Shown: positions 54,164 through 62,793 of the stretch, one piece after another
Layout: each line of letters opens with the position of its first letter
Numbering within the stretch: the first letter of the stretch is position 1
From: Methylobacterium mesophilicum SR1.6/6
GTDB lineage: Bacteria; Pseudomonadota; Alphaproteobacteria; Rhizobiales; Beijerinckiaceae
NCBI RefSeq assembly: GCF_000364445.2
Contig: NZ_CP043538.1
Span: 4,669,447 to 4,733,446 of the forward strand
Direction: 5' to 3'
DNA: 64,000 nucleotides
Translations under genes and position numbers: made by a program
The notes under the pieces: model-generated
Told to the model about the DNA's origin: nothing
Databases searched by the model: none
The model's input: only the letters and a program-made list of their open reading frames with translations

Positions 54164-55213
54164 ATGACTGAATCGAATCGCACCGGCCTGCCCGATGTCC
54201 TCTCCGCCATCGGCCATACGCCGCTGATCCGCCTGCGCCGCGCCTCTGAGGAGACCGGCTGCGCCATCTACGGCAAGGCCGAGTTCCTCAATCCCGGCCT
54301 GTCGGTGAAGGACCGTGCCGCCCTTCATATCGTGCGGGACGCGGAGGCCCGTGGACTGATCCGCCCCGGCGGGACCATCGTGGAGGGCACCGCCGGTAAC
54401 ACCGGCATCGGTCTCGCGCTGGTCGCCTCGGTGCGCGGCTACCGGACGCTGATCGTCATCCCGGAGACCCAGTCCGAGGAGAAGAAGCAGACCCTGCGGC
54501 TCGCGGGCGCCCGGTTGGTGGAGGTCCCGGCCGTGCCCTTCGCCAACCCCAACAACTACGTCCACGTAGCCCGGCGCCTCGCGGAGAAGCTCGCCGCCAC
54601 GGAGCCGGCAGGCGCCTTCTTCGCCGACCAGTTCGACAACGTCGCCAACCGGCAGGCCCATGTCGAGGGCACCGGCCCAGAGATCTGGGACCAGACCGGC
54701 GGCAAGGTCGACGGCTTCGTCTGCGCGGCCGGGACCGGTGGGACGCTCGCCGGCACTGCCGCAGCCCTGCGCGCCCGGAACCCACAGGTGCGGATCGCAC
54801 TCTCCGACCCCGAGGGCTCCGCGCTCTACGCCCACTACACGACCGGCACCCTCAAGGCCGAGGGCTCCTCCATCACGGAGGGCATCGGCCAGGGCCGCAT
54901 CACGCAAAATCTCGACGGCTTCACCCCGGATCTGGCCTTCCGCATCCCCGACCGCGAAGCCCTCGACATCGTCTTCGGATTGATGCGGGAGGAAGGGCTG
55001 TCGCTGGGCGGCTCGTCGGGGATCAACGTGGCCGGGGCGATCCGGCTGGCGAGGGTGCTCGGGCCCGGACACACCGTCGTGACGATCCTGTGCGATGGGG
55101 CGGCCCGCTACGCCTCGAAGCTGTTCAACCCGGCCTTCCTCACCGGGCGCGACCTGCCGGTTCCGGACTGGCTTGAGGCGCCCGCGGAGGCTCTGCCGGA
55201 CTGGCACGCCTGA
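54164..55213 (+). CDS. cysK: Cysteine synthase A
   Basis: This PLP enzyme forms cysteine from O-acetylserine and sulfide. The 349-residue product has KAEFLNPGLSVKDRAALH with the PLP lysine at residue 49, the substrate loop IVEGTAGNTGIGLALVA, VCAAGTGGTLAGTAAAL for phosphate binding, and a C-terminal LGGSSGINVAGAIRLARV. It is slightly longer than E. coli CysK (323). The start at 54164 follows CTTCCGTCC without a strong RBS. Supplying cysteine connects it to the sulfate importer operon of this window, though they are 16 kb apart. Confidence 0.9.
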   Translation: MTESNRTGLPDVLSAIGHTPLIRLRRASEETGCAIYGKAEFLNPGLSVKDRAALHIVRDAEARGLIRPGGTIVEGTAGNTGIGLALVASVRGYRTLIVIPETQSEEKKQTLRLAGARLVEVPAVPFANPNNYVHVARRLAEKLAATEPAGAFFADQFDNVANRQAHVEGTGPEIWDQTGGKVDGFVCAAGTGGTLAGTAAALRARNPQVRIALSDPEGSALYAHYTTGTLKAEGSSITEGIGQGRITQNLDGFTPDLAFRIPDREALDIVFGLMREEGLSLGGSSGINVAGAIRLARVLGPGHTVVTILCDGAARYASKLFNPAFLTGRDLPVPDWLEAPAEALPDWHA

Positions 55214-55334
55214 GGCCGAGGTCTCATCCGGAATTTTCCTCACAAAAGCGTGGCTTGGCGTTGAACGGAACGGAATGTCGCAGCGTTTGAACGGTCACGC
55301 TCGCACCAGCGCGACCGTCCGGAGAACGCGACCG

Positions 55335-55490
55335 ATGTCCCTCGTCACCATCCTGCTCATCATCCTGATCATCCTGGCCTTCGGCGGCGGCGGCTTCCTC
55401 GGCGGCGGCGCATATCGCGGCCCCGGCTTCGGCCTGGGCGGCATCCTGCTGATCGTGCTGATCGTGCTCCTGGTCACCGGACGGCTCTGA
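55335..55490 (+). CDS. DUF3309 family small membrane protein
   Basis: A 51-residue hydrophobic protein: VTILLIILIILAFGGGGFLG and then GFGLGGILLIVLIVLLVTGRL, two membrane-spanning stretches with a Gly-rich loop. This is the DUF3309 pattern, common in alphaproteobacteria and often stress-induced, with no known function. The ATG at 55335 follows GGAGAACGCGACC. Confidence 0.8.
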   Translation: MSLVTILLIILIILAFGGGGFLGGGAYRGPGFGLGGILLIVLIVLLVTGRL

Positions 55491-55503
55491 GCCGGAGCCC
55501 GCC

Positions 55504-55531
55504 GCCCGGGCGGACGATCGTCCGCCCGGGC
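55504..55531. repeat. 28-bp perfect palindrome between convergent genes
   Basis: The sequence from GCCCGGGCGGACGA at 55504-55517 to its exact complement TCGTCCGCCCGGGC at 55518-55531 is a perfect 28-bp palindrome without spacer. It lies 13 bases after the DUF3309 stop and 58 bases before the end of the convergent gene. It could serve as a bidirectional terminator hairpin or as a protein-binding site; there is no T-run. Confidence 0.65.
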
Positions 55532-55589
55532 CCCTGGATGGCCGCGGGTCCCGGTCGGGCGACAGAAAATCCGACGTTCGGCGCGATCC

Positions 55590-57059
55590 CTACCGGCAGG
55601 TGATCCCGACCACGGCGGGCGCGACCGCGCCGGGCCCGCCACCCGGCCGCGGCGCCGCACCGGCGATGCCCTGAGTCGCGAGGAAGGCGGTGATCGCCCG
55701 TGCCGGCACGACCGGCAGGCGCGCCGGCGGCACCACCCCGGCGACCCGGCGGGGCGCCGCGGGATACCGGGCGACGATGCCGACGAGGGCCCCCGACCGG
55801 TCGAGCACCGGCGCGCCGCTGGAACCCGGCTGAAGCGCCGCGATCACATCGCCGCCCCGCGCATCGCCGGGGGCGGCCTGGACCCCGTCGGAGCCCGGCG
55901 CCAGGGCGATCACGCTCTCCTCGCCACCGACGGTCTCGGACCGGATCGCGGGCCGGAGCGGGGCGGGGGCGCCGGGCACGTCGAGGAGGGTGAGACCGGC
56001 CGGGTCGGTCGCGAGCACCCGCGCCGGCGTCGCGCCGACGCGGGGCTGCACACAGTTCTCCAGCACGGCGGTGGCGGTCAGCACGCGTCCCGGCGCCACT
56101 GCGAGGCCCGCGCCCGATGCCGGAGCGGAGGCGAGGCTCGCCGGCCTCAGCGGCGCGGCGGCCTGCGGCTGGGGCACCGGGTTGGGGACACGGGTCTCCG
56201 GCGCCGGACCTGAGGGAAGCTGGGCGGCCGGCGCCGCGGCCGGGTCCGGAAACGGCACGAAGGCGTTCGCCACGGCGATGACCAGCCTGTCGACCTCCGG
56301 TGCCAGGGCGCGGTCGTAGCCGAGCAGGAAACCGCGGACGCCCTCGGGTCCGATGGCGTAGCGGATGTAGGACAGTCCCGGCCCTGTCTCGGCGGTGACC
56401 ACCACGGTGTCCGGCCGCCGCAGCTTGTAGGTCACCTTGCGACCGGGGAGCGGCGCGGTGGCCTTCTCGAACAGCGCGTCCAGGCTCTCGGCCCCGGGTG
56501 GAAAGGCGCGGGATTCCAGGGTCACGCGCCCGTCCTGGCTCTGCCAGCGGGTTCCGGAGGGCAGGGCGGTCCGCTTCGCCAAGAGGCGCTCGGGCACCCC
56601 CATCACGGCGCCGGTCCCGGGATCGACCGCGACGCGGAAGCGCGCCGCGTTCCGCGCAGCCGCGCCGGCGGCCAGCAGCGCCGCCCGCTCACGCGGATCG
56701 AGGGGGTCGGCCCCGCCGGTCCGGGCGGCGTAGGCGGTGAGCGCCTCGTAGGTCCGGCGCCCGAAGGCGCCCGACACCACTGCGTTGAAGGCGCCGGTCC
56801 AGACCAGGGCATCCTGGAGGGCCTTGCGGTCGGCCTCCGGAAGGGCTTCGAAGCCGGCCTTCATGGCCTCGAAGGCGGGGTCGACCGGCGCTCCGACCGC
56901 CGGCACGGATCCGGGAGCGGCCCGGGCGGGCGCCGGCCGGTCCTGGGCCGCGACCGCTCCGGTGCCGAGGGCGATCAGGATCGCCAGGGCCGTCGCGCGC
57001 CGGGCGCGGCCGCGCGGGGCGCCCGGGATCCGACACCGCGACGCGTCACCCGAAACCAT
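55590..57059 (-). CDS. Exported protein with peptidoglycan-binding-like and degenerate trypsin-like domains
   Basis: A 489-residue protein. After a signal-like segment (RATALAILIALGTGAVAAQ) come a helical domain resembling a peptidoglycan-binding or SH3-like fold (ALVWTGAFNAVVSGAFGRRTYEAL), a middle region, a Pro/Ala-rich linker near residues 285-310, and a C-terminal S1/trypsin-like domain. The serine motif is kept (QPGSSGAPVLDRSG, Ser414). The usual catalytic His of the VLTNAHVV motif is replaced: VLTATAVLENC has Ala at residue 331, and the expected Asp in a DLALL-like motif is also missing (PAGLTLLDV). So it is probably a pseudo-protease acting in binding rather than cleavage. Start ATG at 57059 gives the signal sequence. 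Confidence 0.75.
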   Translation of the reverse strand: MVSGDASRCRIPGAPRGRARRATALAILIALGTGAVAAQDRPAPARAAPGSVPAVGAPVDPAFEAMKAGFEALPEADRKALQDALVWTGAFNAVVSGAFGRRTYEALTAYAARTGGADPLDPRERAALLAAGAAARNAARFRVAVDPGTGAVMGVPERLLAKRTALPSGTRWQSQDGRVTLESRAFPPGAESLDALFEKATAPLPGRKVTYKLRRPDTVVVTAETGPGLSYIRYAIGPEGVRGFLLGYDRALAPEVDRLVIAVANAFVPFPDPAAAPAAQLPSGPAPETRVPNPVPQPQAAAPLRPASLASAPASGAGLAVAPGRVLTATAVLENCVQPRVGATPARVLATDPAGLTLLDVPGAPAPLRPAIRSETVGGEESVIALAPGSDGVQAAPGDARGGDVIAALQPGSSGAPVLDRSGALVGIVARYPAAPRRVAGVVPPARLPVVPARAITAFLATQGIAGAAPRPGGGPGAVAPAVVGITCR

Positions 57060-57252
57060 TCTCGCCCCCCGACGCTCGTCGGGCCGATCCTGGCAGAGGC
57101 CGTCGCGACAGGCCAGATCAATCCGGCCCCGGCCACCGTGCGTCCGGGACCGCGATGCGCTACAGGGCGGAAGTCCGGCCCTGGGCGGCGGCCGGCTCCC
57201 GGACCGGTCGTCCGGCCACGCAATGCCGCCACGGTTCGACGCGGGGCCCGGC

Positions 57253-57429
57253 ATGAGCGACACGAACAACACCTTCAGGAAGGCGCCCAAGCGCAAGGCC
57301 GCCAAGGGCAAGAGCATCAGCGTGTCGCCGGAGATGCGGCAGGCCTACGCCGACCTGATCCAGGAGCGCGCGGAGAAGCAGGAGGCCTACGGCCGGCATC
57401 TGCCGCAGGACGAGACGCGGCGGCGGTAG
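57253..57429 (+). CDS. Small basic hypothetical protein
   Basis: A 58-residue protein with MSDTNNTFRKAPKRKAAKG then KSISVSPEMRQAYADLIQERA and a Lys/Glu-rich end. The fold is likely a short basic arm plus helix. No named family is recognised; proteins of this type occur in Methylobacterium as small ORFs next to PhnA-like genes. The ATG at 57253 is the only reasonable start. Confidence 0.55.
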   Translation: MSDTNNTFRKAPKRKAAKGKSISVSPEMRQAYADLIQERAEKQEAYGRHLPQDETRRR

Positions 57430-57467
57430 CGCGAACGGTCAGGGGAAGCTGCCGCCCAGAAACGGCC

Positions 57468-57761
57468 TCAGCGCCTGCGCACGAACTCGGTGCGCAGCAC
57501 CAGACCCTTGATGGTGGCGTGGCGGCAGTCGATCTCTGCCGAATCGTCCGTCAGTCGGATCGAGCGGATGACCGTGCCCTGTTTCAGGGTCTGGTTGGCG
57601 CCCTTGACCTTGAAGTCCTTGATCAGCGTGACCGAACCGCCGTCGGCCAGGACGTTGCCGGCCGCGTCACGGACGGCCGTCGCCTCGGGGGCAGCCGCAC
57701 CGGGCGGGAGCCATTCGCCCGTCGCCGCGTCGTAGACGTAAGCCTCGTCGTCGCCACTCAA
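57468..57761 (-). CDS. PhnA/YjdM domain protein without the zinc ribbon
   Basis: A 97-residue protein whose C-terminal 65 residues carry the PhnA core: VRDAAGNVLADGGSVTLIKDF, then KVKG, LKQGTVIRSIRLTDD and IKGLVLRTEFVRR. The N terminus lacks the zinc ribbon CPxC of full-length PhnA/YjdM; a YVYDAATGEWLPPG segment takes its place. Despite the name, the family is not known to act in phosphonate degradation. The start at 57761 is ATG. It lies downstream of ccr on the same strand, separated by a terminator hairpin. Confidence 0.75.
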   Translation of the reverse strand: MSGDDEAYVYDAATGEWLPPGAAAPEATAVRDAAGNVLADGGSVTLIKDFKVKGANQTLKQGTVIRSIRLTDDSAEIDCRHATIKGLVLRTEFVRRR

Positions 57762-57870
57762 ACCCCCGCCCCCTTTCGGTTCGGGGCCGGGTCCCGTCAG
57801 GATCTCCTGGGCCCTCCACCCGCGCGCCTTCCAGTACAGCGAGTCGGCGCGGGACGCCGGGAGCCGAGTT

Positions 57871-57913
57871 GATCGGCCCGGCCCCGCGCGAGAGCGACGG
57901 GGCCGGGCCGATC
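57871..57913 (-). terminator. Probable terminator of ccr
   Basis: GATCGGCCCGGCCCCG at 57871-57886 and CGGGGCCGGGCCGATC at 57898-57913 form a perfect 16-bp stem with an 11-base loop, 7 bases beyond the ccr stop. Read on the minus strand there is no clear U-tract (AACTCGG follows), so termination efficiency is uncertain. Confidence 0.65.
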
Positions 57914-57920
57914 GAGAGCC

Positions 57921-59207
57921 TTACCGCTTCAACGGCCCGGCCTCGATCACGTCCTCGACCGTGCGCAGGCCGGCGCGCGGGGAGTTGACGAGGCAGGCCA
58001 TGTTGCCCGGCGGGTGCTGGTTCTTCCACATCTTGGTGTGGGCCTGGGGGATCTTGTCCCAGGGGAAGACCTCGCTCATGCACGGGTCGATCCGCTGGTC
58101 GAGCACGAACTGGTTCGCCGCCGAGGCCTGCTTGAGGTGGGCGAAGTGCGAGCCCTGGATCCGCTTCTGCCGCATCCAGACGTAGCGGGCGTCGAAGGTG
58201 ATGTTGAAGCCGGTCGTGCCGGCGCAGAACACCACCATGCCGCCGCGCTTCACCACCAGCGCCGAGACCGGGAAGGTGGCCTCGCCGGGATGCTCGAACA
58301 CGATATCGACGTCCTGCTTGCCAGTGATGTCCCAGATCGCCTTGCCGAACTTCCGCGCCTCCTTGGTCCAGGCGTGGAACTCGGGGCTGTTGACCTTCGG
58401 GAGCTGGCCCCAGCAGTCGAAGTCCTTGCGGTTGATGACGCCCTTGGCGCCGAGGCTCATCACGTAGTCGCGCTTCGACTCGTCCGAGATCACCGCGATG
58501 GCGTTGGCACCGGAGGCCGCGCAGAGTTGCACGCCGAACACGCCGAGGCCGCCGGAGGCACCCCAGATCAGGACGTTCTGGCCAGGCTTCACCGTGTGGG
58601 GGGCGTGGCCGAACAACATGCGGTAGGCGGTGGCCAGCGTCAGCGTGTAGCAGGCCGCCTCTTCCCAGGTGAGGTGCTTCGGCCGGACCATGAGCTGGCG
58701 GGACTGCACCCGGCAGAACTGCGCGAAGGACCCGTCGCCGGTCTCGTAACCCCAGATGCGCTGCGAGGGCGAGAACATCGGGTCGCCGCCGTTGCACTCC
58801 TCGTCGTCGCCGTCGTCGCGGTTGCAGTGGACGATGACCTCGTCGCCGACCTTCCAGCGCTTCACCTTGGAACCGACCTTCCAGACGATGCCGGAGGCGT
58901 CGGAACCCGCGATGTGGTACTCGCCCTTGTGGACGTCGAAGGGCGAGATCGGCTCGCCGAGGCCAGCCCAGACGCCGTTGTAGTTGACGCCCGCAGCCAT
59001 GACGTAAACCAGCACCTCGTCGTCGCCGATCTCCCAGACCGGCAGCACCTCGAGCTGGTGAGACTGCTCCGGCGGCCCATGGCGCTCGCGACGGATCGCC
59101 CAGGCATACATCTTGGCCGGCACGTGACCCAGCGGCGGGATCTCACCCATCTCGTAGAGGTCCTTGACCTCCCCGCCCGTCGGACTGATCGCAGCGCTCG
59201 CCGCCAT
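57921..59207 (-). CDS. ccr: Crotonyl-CoA carboxylase/reductase
   Basis: CCR carries out NADPH-dependent reductive carboxylation of crotonyl-CoA to (2S)-ethylmalonyl-CoA, the defining step of the ethylmalonyl-CoA pathway. The 428-residue MDR-type protein shows the conserved AAGVNYNGVWAGLGEP near residue 75, the CCR-specific HCNRDDGDDEECNGGDP and SQRIWGYETGDGSFAQF with the CO2/active-site Phe-Glu region. The Rossmann motif is VLIWGASGGLGVFGVQL, and FDARYVWMRQKRIQGSHFAHL lies in the C-terminal half. It is divergent from the ecm gene. Confidence 0.96.
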   Translation of the reverse strand: MAASAAISPTGGEVKDLYEMGEIPPLGHVPAKMYAWAIRRERHGPPEQSHQLEVLPVWEIGDDEVLVYVMAAGVNYNGVWAGLGEPISPFDVHKGEYHIAGSDASGIVWKVGSKVKRWKVGDEVIVHCNRDDGDDEECNGGDPMFSPSQRIWGYETGDGSFAQFCRVQSRQLMVRPKHLTWEEAACYTLTLATAYRMLFGHAPHTVKPGQNVLIWGASGGLGVFGVQLCAASGANAIAVISDESKRDYVMSLGAKGVINRKDFDCWGQLPKVNSPEFHAWTKEARKFGKAIWDITGKQDVDIVFEHPGEATFPVSALVVKRGGMVVFCAGTTGFNITFDARYVWMRQKRIQGSHFAHLKQASAANQFVLDQRIDPCMSEVFPWDKIPQAHTKMWKNQHPPGNMACLVNSPRAGLRTVEDVIEAGPLKR

Positions 59208-59660
59208 CTCACTCTCCTCTCGTCCCGCGTGTTGCTCACGGCCGCGGTTCTCCTTCGCGCTATAGCGGCGATGTCGAGGGCGTCCAAGTGGGTCGAAAGT
59301 CGAAACCCCACGGTTTCCGACCTGAAAAAGCCGTCGGCAAAGGGCCGCCGCTCACGTATTCAAATTCGCCTTCCCGCGCGACCAAGTATTATTCGCCCGC
59401 CGCGTTGCAGGTCACAAGCCCGAGACCTTAGGCGCCGCTCTCGCGGACGTTTAGGTGGACTTTATACCAGCCACCGAAACAGGCGTGTCGGCGCCGGCAC
59501 CCTCAAATCCCGCTGTCGTCGCGCACAAGTTTTTTAAAGGCCGTCGGCCGCATGCGGGAGGCTCTTGCACTTCCGTCGCGGATGACGCGTGGCCAAGCCT
59601 TCGCTACGGTGGCCGCACGACCGCGCCCGGCGCGGATACAAAGATCACACGGAGGCGAGG
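59208..59660. promoter_or_regulatory. Divergent ccr/ecm control region
   Basis: This 453-base region separates the two divergent pathway genes and holds both promoters. It contains AT-richer islands (GACCAAGTATTATTCGCC near 59381-59398 and CACAAGTTTTTTAAAGG near 59523-59539) that are likely promoter-proximal. In M. extorquens, a TetR-type CcrR binds a palindrome upstream of ccr; I could not identify a clear palindrome here. No coding frame is convincing. Confidence 0.6.
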
Positions 59661-61703
59661 ATGGGCGCGAGCGTCGCGGAGACCAAGAGCGACAAGTCGA
59701 GCCGCGATAAGCCCTGGATCATCCGCACCTACGCGGGGCATTCCACCGCGGCGGAGTCGAACAAGCTCTATCGCGGCAATCTCGCCAAGGGCCAGACCGG
59801 ACTGTCGGTGGCCTTCGACCTGCCGACCCAGACCGGTTACGACCCCGACCACGAGCTGTCCCGCGGCGAGGTCGGCAAGGTCGGCGTCTCGATCGCGCAT
59901 CTCGGCGACATGCGGACCCTGTTCCAGGACATCCCGCTCGCCCAGATGAACACCTCGATGACGATCAACGCCACGGCCCCCTGGCTGCTGGCGCTCTACC
60001 TCGCGGTGGCCGAGGAGCAGGGCGCGCCCATCGCCGCCCTCCAGGGCACGACCCAGAACGATATCATCAAGGAATACCTGTCGCGCGGCACCTACGTGTT
60101 CCCGCCCGCGCCGTCCCTCCGGCTCACCAAGGACGTGATCCTGTTCACGACCAAGAACGTGCCGAAATGGAACCCGATGAACGTCTGCTCCTACCACTTG
60201 CAGGAGGCGGGGGCGACGCCGGTCCAGGAACTCTCCTACGCGCTGGCCATCGCCATCGCGGTCCTCGACACCGTGCGGGAGGATCCGGAGTTCGACGCCG
60301 AGAGCTTCCCCGAGGTGTTCGGCCGGATCTCGTTCTTCGTGAACGCGGGGCTGCGGTTCGTCACCGAGATCTGCAAGATGCGGGCGTTCTCGGAACTCTG
60401 GGACGAGATCGCCCGGGAGCGCTACGGCATCGACGACCCGAAGAAGCGCATCTTCCGCTACGGCGTGCAGGTGAACTCCCTCGGGCTCACCGAGCAGCAG
60501 CCGGAGAACAACGTCCACCGCATCCTGATCGAGATGCTGGCGGTGACGCTGTCCAAGCGTGCCCGCGCCCGCGCCGTGCAGTTGCCGGCCTGGAACGAGG
60601 CGCTCGGCCTGCCGCGGCCCTGGGACCAGCAATGGTCGATGCGGATGCAGCAGATCCTGGCCTTCGAGACCGACCTCCTCGAATACGACGACATCTTCGA
60701 CGGCAGCCACGTGATCGAGGCGAAGGTCGAGGAGCTGAAGGCCCAGACCCGCGCCGAGCTGGAGCGGATCGGCGGCATCGGCGGCGCGGTCGCCGCCGTG
60801 GAGACCGGGGCGCTCAAGCGTGCGCTGGTGGAGTCGAACGCCCGGCGGATCTCGGCCATCGAGGCGGGCGAGCAGATCGTCGTCGGCGTCAACAAGTGGC
60901 AGCAGGGCGAGCCGTCCCCGCTCACCGCCGGGGAGGGGGCAATCTTCTCCGTCTCCGAGACCGTGGAGATGGAGGCGCAGACCCGCATCCGCGAGTGGCG
61001 CGGCGGCCGTGACGAGCGGGCCGTGGGTCAGGCCCTCGACGCCCTGGAGCAGGCGGCACGCTCGGGCGCCAACATCATGCCGCCTTCCATCGAGGCCGCG
61101 AAGGCTGGCGTCACCACGGGCGAGTGGGGCGCCCGCCTGCGCGCGGTGTTCGGCGAGTACCGGGCGCCAACGGGCGTGACGCTGGAGACGGTCTCGTCCG
61201 GGGCGGCCGAGGAGGCCAAGCTCCTGATCGCCGATCTCGGCGAGCGGCTCGGCGAGACGCCGAAGCTGGTCGTCGGCAAGCCGGGCCTCGACGGCCATTC
61301 CAACGGCGCCGAGCAGATCGCGCTCCGCGCACGGGACGTGGGTTTTGACGTCACCTACGACGGCATCCGCCAGACCCCGGCCGAGATCGTCGCCAAGGCG
61401 CGTGAGACCGGCGCCCACGTGGTCGGCCTGTCGATCCTGTCGGGCAGCCACGTGCCGCTGGTGCGGGAAGTGAGGGCCAAGATGCGCGAGGCGGGCCTCG
61501 ACTACATTCCCGTCGTGGTCGGCGGCATCATCTCGCCCGAGGACGAGCTGGTCCTCAAGAATATGGGCGTGCGCGCCGTCTACACGCCGAAGGACTACGC
61601 CATCGACCAGATCATGGTCGGCCTCGCCAAGGTGGTGGAGAAGCATCTGGATCGCCGCGACGGCCAGGAGGATCGGCCGCGAGAGGAGGCGCAGGTCTAC
61701 TGA
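59661..61703 (+). CDS. ecm: Ethylmalonyl-CoA mutase, B12-dependent
   Basis: Ecm rearranges ethylmalonyl-CoA to methylsuccinyl-CoA in the ethylmalonyl-CoA pathway. The 680-residue protein has the large catalytic barrel with YAGHSTAAESNKLYRGNLA and AFDLPTQTGYDPDHELSRGE, then NINATAPWLLALYLA-like TINATAPWLLALYLAVAEEQ. The C-terminal cobalamin-binding domain has GKPGLDGHSNGAEQIA with Asp544 and His546, SILSGSHVPLVREV and VVGGIISPEDELVLKNMG. The start at 59661 follows a strong GGAGGCGAGG. Divergent from ccr. Confidence 0.95.
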   Translation: MGASVAETKSDKSSRDKPWIIRTYAGHSTAAESNKLYRGNLAKGQTGLSVAFDLPTQTGYDPDHELSRGEVGKVGVSIAHLGDMRTLFQDIPLAQMNTSMTINATAPWLLALYLAVAEEQGAPIAALQGTTQNDIIKEYLSRGTYVFPPAPSLRLTKDVILFTTKNVPKWNPMNVCSYHLQEAGATPVQELSYALAIAIAVLDTVREDPEFDAESFPEVFGRISFFVNAGLRFVTEICKMRAFSELWDEIARERYGIDDPKKRIFRYGVQVNSLGLTEQQPENNVHRILIEMLAVTLSKRARARAVQLPAWNEALGLPRPWDQQWSMRMQQILAFETDLLEYDDIFDGSHVIEAKVEELKAQTRAELERIGGIGGAVAAVETGALKRALVESNARRISAIEAGEQIVVGVNKWQQGEPSPLTAGEGAIFSVSETVEMEAQTRIREWRGGRDERAVGQALDALEQAARSGANIMPPSIEAAKAGVTTGEWGARLRAVFGEYRAPTGVTLETVSSGAAEEAKLLIADLGERLGETPKLVVGKPGLDGHSNGAEQIALRARDVGFDVTYDGIRQTPAEIVAKARETGAHVVGLSILSGSHVPLVREVRAKMREAGLDYIPVVVGGIISPEDELVLKNMGVRAVYTPKDYAIDQIMVGLAKVVEKHLDRRDGQEDRPREEAQVY

Positions 61704-61755
61704 TCGGGAAGACGCTCCCCCTCACGGTCGTCCTCGGGATCGCGTAGGACGGCGC

Positions 61756-62793
61756 ATGCCGTCCGCGCTGCCCACGCTCATCCTGCTCGCCGTCCCGCTC
61801 ACCGCCGCCTTGTCGGCCGGGCTCATCCTGCGGCTGCGTCCGCTCCTGCAGCGCTACGCGCTGGCGCGGCCGAACGCCCGCTCCAGCCACACGGTTCCGA
61901 CCCCGCAAGGAGGGGGAATCGCCGTTGTGACGGCGCTTGTCACGATCTCGGGCCTGTTCATCGCGGCGCCGGAGATCGGCGGACGGCCGGACTGGATCTG
62001 GCTTGCCGGCTGCGCTCTGGCTTTGGCACTGCTGGGTGCCGTCGACGACATACGTCCCCTGCCGGCCGCGCTGCGGCTCGCCGCACAGGCGGCGGCGGTC
62101 GGCCTGCTGGTCTGGCATCTGGACGGGCGGCTGATACCAGGCATCCCATCCTGGCTCGAACGCGGCCTCGCCGTCGTCGCCGGCGTGTGGTTCGTGAACC
62201 TGGCGAATTTCATGGACGGGCTCGACTGGATGACCGTCGCGGAACTCGTCCCGGTCACCGGCGCCCTCCTGCTGCTGGGCCTTGCCGGCCCCCTGCCACC
62301 GCTGCCGACGATGGTCGCGGCCTGTCTCCTGGGCGCGATGCTCGGCTTCGCGCCGTTCAACCGGCCTGTCGCGACGCTTTTCCTCGGGGATGTCGGGTCG
62401 CTGCCCATCGGCCTCGTCACCGGCTGGCTGCTCTGGCATCTGGCCGTGGCGGGCAGCCTCGCAGCCGCCGTACTGCTGCCGCTGGTCTACCTGGCGGACG
62501 CCACGCTGACGCTCATCGCCCGGGCCGCCCGGGGCGAGCGGGTCTGGGAGGCGCATCGAGGACACTACTACCAGCGCGCCACCCTTAACGGACTGACGGT
62601 CTCGGGCGTGGTGGGTTCGGTGTTCGCCGTCAATCTCGCCCTGGCGGCGCTTGCCGCCGCGACCTTGCTTTGGCCGTCCTGGACGGTCACGCTCGCCGCT
62701 CTCGCGGCCGGACTCGCCCTGGTCGCGAGCCTGCTCCGCCGCTTTGCCCGCGCCCCGGCGCGGACTCCAGCCGAAGGTGCCACTCAGCCTTGA
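61756..62793 (+). CDS. Glycosyltransferase family 4 (MraY/WecA-like)
   Basis: A polytopic membrane UDP-sugar:undecaprenyl-phosphate phosphotransferase of the WecA/WbpL group, initiating polysaccharide or O-antigen assembly. The 345-residue protein has 10-11 hydrophobic segments, VPTPQGGGIAVVT near the start, LGAVDDIRPLPAALRLAAQA with the DD motif, NFMDGLDWMTV and TLFLGDVGSLPIGLVTGW. The extramembrane His motif is seen as AHRGHYYQRAT. It overlaps the downstream epimerase gene by 4 bases (TTGA) and belongs to a locus that runs past the right edge. Confidence 0.9.
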   Translation: MPSALPTLILLAVPLTAALSAGLILRLRPLLQRYALARPNARSSHTVPTPQGGGIAVVTALVTISGLFIAAPEIGGRPDWIWLAGCALALALLGAVDDIRPLPAALRLAAQAAAVGLLVWHLDGRLIPGIPSWLERGLAVVAGVWFVNLANFMDGLDWMTVAELVPVTGALLLLGLAGPLPPLPTMVAACLLGAMLGFAPFNRPVATLFLGDVGSLPIGLVTGWLLWHLAVAGSLAAAVLLPLVYLADATLTLIARAARGERVWEAHRGHYYQRATLNGLTVSGVVGSVFAVNLALAALAAATLLWPSWTVTLAALAAGLALVASLLRRFARAPARTPAEGATQP

